NCBI GenBank assembly: GCA_046153015.1
Contig: JBJXGF010000037.1
Location: 1 to 7,581, forward strand
Length of the DNA stretch: 7,581 bases
Direction: 5' to 3'
DNA from: JBJXGF01 sp046153015
GTDB lineage: Bacteria; Actinomycetota; Acidimicrobiia; Acidimicrobiales; CAIXPF01
Part shown: positions 1 to 6,376 of the stretch, in pieces
Layout: the number at the start of each line of letters is the position of its first letter
Position numbering within the stretch: position 1 is the stretch's first letter
The notes under the pieces: generated by a model
Seen by the model: the letters and a program-made list of their open reading frames with translations, nothing else
What the model was told of the DNA's origin: nothing
Databases searched by the model: none
Translations under genes and position numbers: made by a program

Positions 1-1
1 C

Positions 2-910
2 GACGCCGCCGACGCTGCGCTGCTCCGCCTGGCCGCGGCGCAGTTCGAGCTGGCGCAGCAGGCCCGCCTCGGCGAGCGCCCCGGGTCCCGCCGCCCGGGC
101 CGACCGGCCGCCGGCGCCGACCAGCCCCCCTTCGACGACCACGGCGACGGCGACGGTGACCGGCCGCTCCTCGGGCGCCGCCTCGAGCTGCATTACCAGC
201 CGATCTACCGCTTGGCCTCCTATCAGGCGGTGGGCGCGGAGGCCATCGCCCGGTGGCAGCAGCCCGTGCACGGCCTGGTCGGCCCCGACCAGCTGCTGGC
301 CGTGGCGGAGCAACGCGGCTTCGTCGGCGAGGCCGGCGACTGGCTCATCGAGCACGCGTGCCGGCAGCTCGCGGTGTGGCAGCAGAAGCGCGGCGCCCGT
401 TTCGAGCTGCTCGGGGTGAACGTGTCGGCCGCGCAGCTCGCTCGCCGCGACCTCGCCGAGCGGATCGACGCGATGCTGGCCGCCACCGGCGCCGAGCCCG
501 CCGGGCTGTGCGTGGAGGTCTCCGAACGGGACCTGATGGCGGTCTCGGGTGAGGCCGCGGCGGTCTTCGAGCGCCTTCACGCGCTGGGCCTGCGCCTCGC
601 CGTCGACCACTTCGGCGCGGTCGGCTCCTCGGTCGCCTACCTGCGCAGCCTGCCCCTGGACGTGCTGAAGATCGACCGGTCGCTCACCGCCGGCGCCGCG
701 CTCGGCGGCGAGGAGGCGGCGGTGGCCGCCGGGGTCGTCGAGCTCGCCCACACCCTCGGGCTCGACGTGGTGGCCGAAGGGGTGGAGAGCGAGGCGCAGG
801 CCGCCGCGCTCGCCGCGCTCGGCTGCGACCTGGCCCAGGGCCGCCACTTCGGCCTAGCCGCGCCCCCGAACGCGCTGAGCTGGGACAGCGCGCCGATCAC
901 GCTGCGCTGA
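2..910 (+). CDS. EAL-domain cyclic-di-GMP phosphodiesterase-like protein, 5' partial
   Basis: 302 residues are visible; the start lies left of the window. EAL domains hydrolyse c-di-GMP to pGpG or bind it as receptors. Numbering from the codon at 2-4: residues 1-24 form an Ala/Leu-rich helix that could be the end of a GGDEF domain (ADAALLRLAAAQ resembles its last helix; inference). Residues 25-58 are a Pro/Gly/Asp-rich linker and about 61-290 the EAL domain. Signature parts are LELHYQPIYRL (61-71), GAEAIARW (78-85, EAI instead of EAL), VNVS (N140), EVSE (E172), LKIDRS (K223), AEGVE (E259, E262) and AQGRHFG (Q279). Loop 6, normally DDFGTGYSSL, reads DHFGAVGSSV (202-211), so the second Asp of the metal-binding pair is His and the GTGY turn is lost. 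Reduced activity or a receptor role is plausible. Downstream in-frame TTG/GTG codons fall inside the domain and are not likely starts. EAL membership is sure; activity is not. Confidence 0.93.
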   Translation, partial: DAADAALLRLAAAQFELAQQARLGERPGSRRPGRPAAGADQPPFDDHGDGDGDRPLLGRRLELHYQPIYRLASYQAVGAEAIARWQQPVHGLVGPDQLLAVAEQRGFVGEAGDWLIEHACRQLAVWQQKRGARFELLGVNVSAAQLARRDLAERIDAMLAATGAEPAGLCVEVSERDLMAVSGEAAAVFERLHALGLRLAVDHFGAVGSSVAYLRSLPLDVLKIDRSLTAGAALGGEEAAVAAGVVELAHTLGLDVVAEGVESEAQAAALAALGCDLAQGRHFGLAAPPNALSWDSAPITLR

Positions 911-1046
911 ACGGCGCGACAGCTAGTCGGTGCGGCGCCGCATGGCGCTGGTTCTCCTCGGTCGAATCGATGAACGCCGACATCGGGTCTTTCCACCCTC
1001 TGGACGTTGATCGCTTGGCGACTATCACCCATGCCTCCCCGGCCTC

Positions 1047-1076
1047 TTGTCGCGACAGCCTCGGCCAGGTCATACT
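1047..1076 (+). promoter_or_regulatory. Candidate promoter for the SnoaL-like gene
   Basis: TTGTCG (1047-1052) and CATACT (1071-1076) are 18 bp apart, each matching 4 of 6 positions of the sigma-70 type consensus. They lie about 38 bp before the chosen start codon, in a stretch of lower GC than the flanking genes. This is a weak match found by eye. Confidence 0.3.
1048..1057. promoter_or_regulatory. Perfect 10-bp palindrome overlapping the candidate -35
   Basis: TGTCGCGACA is its own reverse complement and overlaps the -35-like hexamer, a position typical of a repressor site. I do not recognise the cognate regulator. A 10-bp palindrome in GC-rich DNA can occur by chance. Confidence 0.22.
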
Positions 1077-1102
1077 TGAACGAAGTACGACCTATGCCCG
1101 GC

Positions 1103-1108
1103 AAGGAG
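1103..1108 (+). promoter_or_regulatory. Ribosome binding site deciding the SnoaL-like start
   Basis: AAGGAG lies 5 nt before the ATG at 1114 and only 2 nt before an in-frame GTG at 1111. This spacing favours the ATG. It also argues against the upstream in-frame ATG at 970, which has no comparable site. Confidence 0.7.
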
Positions 1109-1113
1109 CAGTG

Positions 1114-1524
1114 ATGTCGAACGTTCGTGACCTGACCGCAACCTTGATCTCACTCATCGATGCCAAGGATCTCGATGGGCTGCGAGCCATCGGACTCGAC
1201 AAGGTCTCGTTCACGACACCTGACTTCGACGGGAGCTCAGGCAGCGACTTCACCGATTACCTCGGCAAGTGGACAAGCGGGTTTCCGGATTACGCACTCG
1301 AAGCGGGCCCGATCATCGCCGAAGGCAACCGGTCAGCATTCTCGTGGATTTTCCGGGGAACCCAGAGCGGTCCGCTCAAGACCGATGCGGGCGACCTTCC
1401 CCCCACGGGCAAGAAGGTCGAAGTCGCCCTGCTCGGAACCGCCGTATGGGAAGGCGAGCAGCTCAAGGAGTTCACGGCTGTCTGGGACCAACTGGCGCTG
1501 ATGCAGCAGTTGGGCTTGGTCTGA
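1114..1524 (+). CDS. SnoaL-like / NTF2-fold ester-cyclase-type protein
   Basis: A 136-residue protein, the usual length of single-domain SnoaL-like polyketide cyclase or ester cyclase relatives, a small alpha+beta barrel fold with a central pocket. Visible family traits are an N-terminal helix (residues 4-25), W53..GFPDY (53-60) in the 'W...FPD' position, IIAEGNRSAFSWIFRGTQSG (67-86), PPTGKKVEV (96-104), and the ending FTAVWDQLALMQQLGLV (120-136), close to the family's 'VWDQLGLLQQLG' tail. There is no signal peptide or membrane segment. The family includes true cyclases, isomerase-like enzymes and many orphans, so the substrate cannot be inferred. The gene stands alone and converges on dnaE2 with a 46-bp gap. 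Hand count over 1201-1440 gives 91 A/T in 240 (about 62% GC), well below neighbouring genes, so recent acquisition is possible. The start rests on the AAGGAG site and on domain length. Confidence 0.85.
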   Translation: MSNVRDLTATLISLIDAKDLDGLRAIGLDKVSFTTPDFDGSSGSDFTDYLGKWTSGFPDYALEAGPIIAEGNRSAFSWIFRGTQSGPLKTDAGDLPPTGKKVEVALLGTAVWEGEQLKEFTAVWDQLALMQQLGLV

Positions 1525-1570
1525 GCAGCGCGCTCCACACCGTCTGACGACGGGCGGGCGAGGGGCCTGT

Positions 1571-4500
1571 TCACCGGAAGTCCCGCGAGCGCAGCTCGCC
1601 GGTGGTGAGCGGCAGCGGCTGGATGCGTTCGGCGACCACGTTCAGCACGTCGCCATCGCCCCGTTCGAGGCGGCCCTTCACGAGCAGCGCCGGCGCGCCC
1701 CGGGCGGCGCGCCGCCAGCGGGCCCAGCAGCCCTTGGAGACCACCACGTTGATGAGGCCGGTCTCGTCTTCGAGGTTCAAGAAGGTGGTTCCCCCGGCGG
1801 TGGCGGGCCGCTGCCGGTGGGTCACCACACCTCCGACCGCCACCCGGCTGTTGTGGGCCGCCGCCCGCAGCCCCTCGGCGGTGAGCACGCCCATCGCCTG
1901 CAGCTCCTCGCGCACGAACCGGGTCGGGTGCCCGTCGGGCGCGACGCCGGTGGCCCACAGGTCGCACAACGCCTCCTCCTGCTCGCCGAGCGCCGGCAGC
2001 GGCGGCGCCGACGCGCCGGTGACCACGCCCTCGAGGCGGCCCTCCCGAGCCTGGGCCACCGCCCCCGCCGCCCACAACGCGGGGCGGCGCTCCAGCGCGA
2101 AGCCGCCGAACGCGCCGGCCGTGGCCAGCGCCTCGAGCTGCGCCAACGTGACGCCCGTGCGGCGGGTGAACTCCTCCATGTCGGCGTACGGGCGGCCCTC
2201 GGCCAGCTTGTCGGCCAGCGCCTCGCCGATCGTGCGCACCGACCCCAGCCCGAGGCGCACCGCCACGCCCCCCTCGGAGGCGTCGCAGGGTTCGAGGCCG
2301 GCCTTGGCCGCCGAGGCGTTCACGTCGGGCCCGTGCACCACCACCCCGTGGCGGCGGGCGTCCTGCACCAGGCTGTGCGGCGAGTAGAAGCCCATCGGCT
2401 GCGCGTTGAGCAGTGCGGCGCAGAAGGCGCCCGGGTAGTGCAGCTTGATCCACGAGCTGGCGTAGACCAGGTAGGCGAAGGAGACCGAGTGGCTCTCCGG
2501 GAACCCGAAGTTGGCGAACGCGGCGAGCTTGTCGTAGATCTGGTCGGCCACCTCGCCGGTGATCCCCCGCTCGGCCATGCCGGCGTAGAGCCGGACCCGT
2601 AAGCGCTCCATGCGCTCCTGGCTGCGCTTGGCGCCCATCGCCTGGCGGAGCTGGTCGGCCTCACCGGCGCTGAAGCCGGCCACGTCGACCGCCATCTGCA
2701 TGAGCTGCTCCTGGAACAGCGGCACCCCCAGCGTCTTGGCCAGCGAGTTCTCGAGCAGCGGATGCAGGTAGGTGATCGGCTCCCGACCCTGGCGGCGGCG
2801 GATGTAGGGGTGCACCGACCCCCCTTGGATGGGCCCGGGGCGGATCAGCGCGACCTCGACCACCAAGTCGTAGAAGTTGCGGGGCCGGAGGCGGGGCAGC
2901 GTGGCCATCTGCGCCCGGCTCTCCACCTGGAACACCCCGATCGAGTCGGCCCGGCACAGCATGTCGTACACCGCCGGCTCCTGGGGGATGGCGGCGAGGT
3001 CGATCTCGACGCCGTGGTGCTGGCGCACGAGGTCGATCGCGTAGTGCAGGGCGGAGAGCATGCCCAGGCCCAGCAGGTCGAACTTGACCAGCCCGACCGC
3101 GGCGCAGTCGTCCTTGTCCCACTGCAGCACGCTGCGGTTCTCCATGCGGGCCCACTCGACGGGGCACACCTCGACCACCGGACGGTCGCAGATGACCATG
3201 CCCCCCGAGTGGATCCCGAGATGGCGGGGGAAGCGCTCGACCTCGGCGGCCAGCTCCAGCACCGGCGCCGGGATGTCGTGGTCGAGCCGGCCGTCGCCGT
3301 CGCGTTGCTGGGCGGCGTCGGCGACCGACCCCCACCGGTCGATCTGCTTGGACCACGCGTCCTGCTGGCCGGGGGCGTAACCCATCGCCTTGGCCATGTC
3401 CCGCACCGCCGAACGGGCCCGGTAGGTGATGACGTTGGCCACCTGGGCGGCGTGGCGGCGGCCGTACTTCTCGTACACGTGCTGGATCGCCTCCTCGCGG
3501 CGATCGCTCTCGATGTCGAGGTCGATGTCGGGCGGCCCGTCCCGCTCGGGTGAGAGGAACCGCTCGAAGAGCAGGCCGAGGGCGACCGAGTCGACCTTGG
3601 TGATGCCCAGCGCGTAGCAGACGGCCGAGTTCGCCGCCGAGCCCCGGCCCTGGCAGAGGATGTCGGCGGCGCGGCAGAACTCCACGATGTCCCACACGAT
3701 GAGGAAGTAGCCGGGGAAACCGAGCCGCTCGATCGTGGCCAGCTCGTGGTCGATCTGGCGCCAAGCGACGTTGCCGGCCCGGGGACCGTACCGGCGCCGG
3801 GCCCCCGCCTCGGTGAGCTCGCGCAGCCACGACATCTCGGTGTGGCCCGCCGGCACGGGGAACGGGGGCAGCTTGGGCGCCACCAGCGCCAGGTCGAACG
3901 CGCAGGCGGCGCCCAGCTCGGCGGCCCGTTCGACCACGCCCGGGTAGCGGGCGAAGCGGCGGGCCTGCTCGGCCCCCGAGCGCAGGTGCGCGCCGGGCGA
4001 GCCGGGAAGCCAACCGTCGAGCTCGTCGAGGCTGCGCCGGGCCCGCACCGCGGCCAGCGCCGCGGCAAGGGGACGCCGGCCGAGCGCGGCGTAGTGCACG
4101 TTGTTGGTGGCGACCGGATCGACGCCGTGGCGCAGCGCCAGCTCGACCAGCGCGTCGTTGCGGGCCGAGTCGAGCGGGTCGCCGTGGTCCCACAGCTCGA
4201 CCTTCACGTGCTCGCGCCCGAAACGCTCGACCAGCTCGGCGAGGCGGCGCCCCGCCGCCGCCGGCCCCTCGACCACGAGGGCCTTCGGCACCGTCCCCTT
4301 GCGACAGCCGGTGAGCACGAGCCAGCAGCCGGGCTCGGCGGCGGCGCCTCCCAGCTCGGCCAGCGCGTCGAGCCGGACGGCGGGGGCGCCCTTGCTGCCG
4401 GCGAGCTGCGAGTCGCTGATGGCCTGGCCCAGGAGCGCGTAGCCGCGCGGGTTGCGGGCCAGCACCACCAGGTGCTCCCCGCCCGGGTCGGGCGCGGGCT

Positions 4501-4921
4501 CGCCGCCCGCTGCCGCGCCGAGCGTGAGCTCGGCGCCGAAAACGGTGGCCAAGCCGTGGGCCTTGGCCGCCTCGGCGAAGCGGACCACCCCGTAGAACCC
4601 GTTGTGATCGGTGAGGGCGAGGGCGGACAGGCCGAGCCGCACCGCCTCTTCGACCAGCTCCTCGGGGTGCGAGGCGCCGTCGAGGAAGCTGAAGTTGGAG
4701 TGGCAGTGCAGCTCGGCGTACGCCGCCGGGGCCGCCCGCCGCTCGAGCGGCCCGGGTTGGTAGGGCTGGCGCTTACGGGACCACGCAGGGCTGTCGCCCC
4801 CATCGGCCCCTTCCCACCGTTCGGCGCCGGGCGGCGCGCTCTCCCGGCCGTCACCCGAGCGGACTCCGGACAAGCGCCGCTCGAGCTCGGTCCAGGAGAT
4901 CGGAGGGTTGCGCCAGCCCAT
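1571..4921 (-). CDS. dnaE2: Error-prone DNA polymerase III alpha subunit DnaE2
   Basis: 1116 residues, near the usual 1,050-1,100 for DnaE2. This translesion polymerase acts with ImuB in SOS mutagenesis. Order of domains: N-terminal MGWRNPPISWTELERRLSG, a low-complexity linker (about 20-65), and a PHP domain (69-280) with AELHCHSNFSFLDG (69-82), TDHNG (104-108), FGAELTLG and NNVHY (274-278). Then the polymerase core: QGRGSAANS (425-433), PDIDLDI (464-470; D467 and D469 match E. coli D401 and D403), KFDLLGLG (613-620; D615 matches D555) and the fingers motif NFGFPESHSVSFAYL (804-818). A helix-hairpin-helix region (about 905-940), an OB fold (about 1027-1100) and the typical DnaE2 end SRDFR follow. 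All three catalytic Asp are present. The start is the ATG at 4921-4919, because MGW is the N-terminus I remember for actinobacterial DnaE2 and because the upstream TTG (4957) and ATG (4942) lie inside the LexA-controlled promoter. The gene is complete and SOS-regulated. Confidence 0.97.
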   Translation of the reverse strand: MGWRNPPISWTELERRLSGVRSGDGRESAPPGAERWEGADGGDSPAWSRKRQPYQPGPLERRAAPAAYAELHCHSNFSFLDGASHPEELVEEAVRLGLSALALTDHNGFYGVVRFAEAAKAHGLATVFGAELTLGAAAGGEPAPDPGGEHLVVLARNPRGYALLGQAISDSQLAGSKGAPAVRLDALAELGGAAAEPGCWLVLTGCRKGTVPKALVVEGPAAAGRRLAELVERFGREHVKVELWDHGDPLDSARNDALVELALRHGVDPVATNNVHYAALGRRPLAAALAAVRARRSLDELDGWLPGSPGAHLRSGAEQARRFARYPGVVERAAELGAACAFDLALVAPKLPPFPVPAGHTEMSWLRELTEAGARRRYGPRAGNVAWRQIDHELATIERLGFPGYFLIVWDIVEFCRAADILCQGRGSAANSAVCYALGITKVDSVALGLLFERFLSPERDGPPDIDLDIESDRREEAIQHVYEKYGRRHAAQVANVITYRARSAVRDMAKAMGYAPGQQDAWSKQIDRWGSVADAAQQRDGDGRLDHDIPAPVLELAAEVERFPRHLGIHSGGMVICDRPVVEVCPVEWARMENRSVLQWDKDDCAAVGLVKFDLLGLGMLSALHYAIDLVRQHHGVEIDLAAIPQEPAVYDMLCRADSIGVFQVESRAQMATLPRLRPRNFYDLVVEVALIRPGPIQGGSVHPYIRRRQGREPITYLHPLLENSLAKTLGVPLFQEQLMQMAVDVAGFSAGEADQLRQAMGAKRSQERMERLRVRLYAGMAERGITGEVADQIYDKLAAFANFGFPESHSVSFAYLVYASSWIKLHYPGAFCAALLNAQPMGFYSPHSLVQDARRHGVVVHGPDVNASAAKAGLEPCDASEGGVAVRLGLGSVRTIGEALADKLAEGRPYADMEEFTRRTGVTLAQLEALATAGAFGGFALERRPALWAAGAVAQAREGRLEGVVTGASAPPLPALGEQEEALCDLWATGVAPDGHPTRFVREELQAMGVLTAEGLRAAAHNSRVAVGGVVTHRQRPATAGGTTFLNLEDETGLINVVVSKGCWARWRRAARGAPALLVKGRLERGDGDVLNVVAERIQPLPLTTGELRSRDFR

Positions 4922-4928
4922 GCCTCCG

Positions 4929-4957
4929 AGTGTATCGAACATTTGTTCGCCAGGCAA
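4929..4957 (-). promoter_or_regulatory. dnaE2 promoter
   Basis: On the - strand, TTGCCT (4957-4952) is separated by exactly 17 bp from TACACT (4934-4929), which fits the actinobacterial TANNNT -10. The expected transcription start falls 6-7 bp downstream, at 4922 or 4921, on or next to the dnaE2 ATG. The mRNA would therefore be leaderless. GGAGG at 4927-4923 is only 1 nt from that ATG, too close for normal Shine-Dalgarno use. The apparent TTG start codon of the longer reading frame is the first half of the -35 hexamer. Confidence 0.7.
4936..4949. promoter_or_regulatory. LexA (SOS) box
   Basis: CGAACATTTGTTCG (on the - strand CGAACAAATGTTCG) is a perfect inverted repeat, CGAAC-N4-GTTCG. It matches the established mycobacterial/actinobacterial LexA operator. 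It sits wholly within the 17-bp spacer between the dnaE2 -35 and -10 hexamers, so bound LexA would block RNA polymerase. Damage-induced LexA cleavage should derepress dnaE2. Confidence 0.93.
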
Positions 4958-4982
4958 CGGGTTGGGGCAGGCGACGGGCCCT

Positions 4983-6251
4983 TCAGGCGGCGCCGTCGGG
5001 CGCCTCCCCGAGCACGGCCCGCAGGTACACGGCCCGCACGGCGAGGGCCTGGCGGATCTCGGCGGTCACATCCCGGAAGAACTGCTCCCGGTAGGCGCTG
5101 TCGTTCAGGGCCGCCACCGTGACCTGCAGGCCGGCGAAGGCCACGAGGAACCCGACCACGAACAGGAGCTGGCGGGTGAGCACCAGCTCGCCTCCGAAGA
5201 GCTCCACCCGCCAGATCCCGAGCGGCCCCTCCCCCACCGTGGTCCACTGCCGGATGGTCTCCTCCCGCACGGCGAAGAGCCCGAACACCACGAAGAACAT
5301 CCCGACCACCGCCTGCACCAGCGCGATCTGCACGCCGAGCGAGATGAGGATCACCAGCATCACGTTCACCTGGTCGGCCGGGGTGAGCGGCGGCTGGTGG
5401 TCCCCCTCGAGCCGGTCCGGGTCCAGCCCGGCGGGCAACGGCGAGCCCGGCCCGCCCGCGTGGTCGACCACCTCCCGCCAGCCGCGGAACTCCGAGATGG
5501 CGGCGATCTCCCGCGGGGCCCGCAGCAGCAGGAACAGCAGGCCCACGGCGAAGAGCAGCGCGGCCACCAACGCGAAGTAGGGGGCGCGGAAGTCGTTGGC
5601 CACCTGCCACAGCTCGGCGTTGAGGAAGAGGAAGGTGGTGACGAGCAGCATCACCGGCAGGGAGCGGGCCATCAGGGCGACCACGCTGCCGAGCTGACGC
5701 AGCGTGTAGGCCAGAGCCCACCGGGCCATCGGCGCCACGCCGAAGACCAGGGCGAGGTAGGCGACGAGCAGCAGCACGACGTTGCCGACGAGGATCGCTG
5801 CGCCCTCCTGCGCGTGGCGGCCGAAGACGGTGGCGGTGGCCGCCGGGGCCAGCACGAACGCGGCGAGCTCGAGCGCCCCGATGCGGTCGGGCAGCTCCAG
5901 CAGGCGCCGGCCCCGCAGCCGGTTCACCAGCATGCCCACCCCCAGCAGGATGCCGCCGCTGGCCGCCACCACCCCGGCCTGACGCCAGCCGCGCAGCTCG
6001 TTGAACGCCCCGGCCGCCTCGACGAGGAAGACCAGCACGAGCAGCGGGATGGCGCGGTTGAGCACGCCGGAGGCGGCGCCGTAGCCGTGGATGAGGTGGG
6101 GCAGGCCCCGGGCGAGGAACCAGCGCTCGACCTCCGCCCGATCGAGGGCGACGGACGCGACCGGCGCGACGGGCGCCGCTCGGGCGGGGCCGGGGGGCGC
6201 CGCGGCGGACGCCGAGCGCCGGCCGGTCGGGCGGCGGGCGCGCGAGGCCAT
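4983..6251 (-). CDS. Polytopic integral membrane protein of unknown function
   Basis: I do not recognise a named family. The product has 422 residues: a basic, Ala/Pro-rich cytoplasmic-type N-terminus (1-35, with RARRPTGRR), a short amphipathic segment (37-58), then hydrophobic segments at about 66-84, 92-110, 126-143, 151-173, 197-217, 224-244, 295-328 (long enough for two passes) and 359-382, so roughly eight or nine passes. A polar loop at 245-294 (acidic and Pro-rich near 264-290) and a charged C-terminal tail (383-422) flank the last segments. Acidic or amide residues within or beside predicted helices (FLFLNAELWQV, 207-217) are notable. No ATP-binding, protease or transporter signature is visible. 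I chose ATG 6251; the GTG at 6269 would add only six residues, and neither has a clear ribosome binding site. The gene lies between imuB and dnaE2 on the same strand, 61 bp before dnaE2, and that gap contains the SOS promoter. Confidence 0.85.
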   Translation of the reverse strand: MASRARRPTGRRSASAAAPPGPARAAPVAPVASVALDRAEVERWFLARGLPHLIHGYGAASGVLNRAIPLLVLVFLVEAAGAFNELRGWRQAGVVAASGGILLGVGMLVNRLRGRRLLELPDRIGALELAAFVLAPAATATVFGRHAQEGAAILVGNVVLLLVAYLALVFGVAPMARWALAYTLRQLGSVVALMARSLPVMLLVTTFLFLNAELWQVANDFRAPYFALVAALLFAVGLLFLLLRAPREIAAISEFRGWREVVDHAGGPGSPLPAGLDPDRLEGDHQPPLTPADQVNVMLVILISLGVQIALVQAVVGMFFVVFGLFAVREETIRQWTTVGEGPLGIWRVELFGGELVLTRQLLFVVGFLVAFAGLQVTVAALNDSAYREQFFRDVTAEIRQALAVRAVYLRAVLGEAPDGAA

Positions 6252-6299
6252 GGCTGCAGTCTGGCCCACCGCCGGCGAGGCTCGACGCCGTGCCTGTTG

Positions 6300-6318
6300 C
6301 TGGGGGCTGCGCCCCCAG
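6300..6318 (-). terminator. GC-rich hairpin downstream of imuB
   Basis: CTGGGGGC (6300-6307), a 3-nt loop TGC and GCCCCCAG (6311-6318) form a perfect 8-bp stem. It starts about 59 nt after the imuB stop and lies some 49 nt before the next gene on the same strand. There is no U-tract, but U-less GC hairpins are common gene ends in high-GC actinobacteria. It could be a transcription terminator, an mRNA 3'-end stabiliser or part of a dispersed repeat. Its effect on read-through into the membrane gene cannot be judged from sequence. Confidence 0.5.
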
Positions 6319-6376
6319 ACCCCATCACCGCCCGGCTCGCTGCGCTCGCGCGGCCGGCGTCGCTCCGGCTCCGCCT

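Noticed and set aside
931..942. TGCGGCGCCGCA palindrome after the EAL gene as a terminator
   Set aside because: It is a perfect palindrome, but without a separate loop only about 4 bp of stem can form, and there is no U-tract.
911..1000. Possible tRNA because of a GGTCGAATC string
   Set aside because: No GTTCRANNC T-loop, anticodon arm or acceptor stem pairing could be found.
970..1113. N-terminal extension of the SnoaL-like protein to the in-frame ATG at 970
   Set aside because: The 48 extra residues show no family resemblance, the ATG lacks a ribosome binding site, and AAGGAG at 1103-1108 marks the ATG at 1114, which gives the normal domain length.
4922..4957. Longer DnaE2 starting at TTG 4957 or ATG 4942
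   Set aside because: Both starts lie within the -35/LexA-box promoter and add residues not expected before the usual MGW N-terminus.
3746..5122. Long + strand open frame opposite dnaE2 and its promoter (458 codons)
   Set aside because: Open antisense frames are common in very GC-rich DNA. Its translation is low-complexity Arg/Gly/Ala/Val with no domain, while the opposite strand encodes a well-conserved polymerase.
4204..5721. Alternative - strand frame of 505 codons spanning the membrane gene and dnaE2
   Set aside because: It is out of frame with both recognised genes and crosses the SOS promoter; the product is Arg/Ala/Pro/Ser-rich with no recognisable motif.
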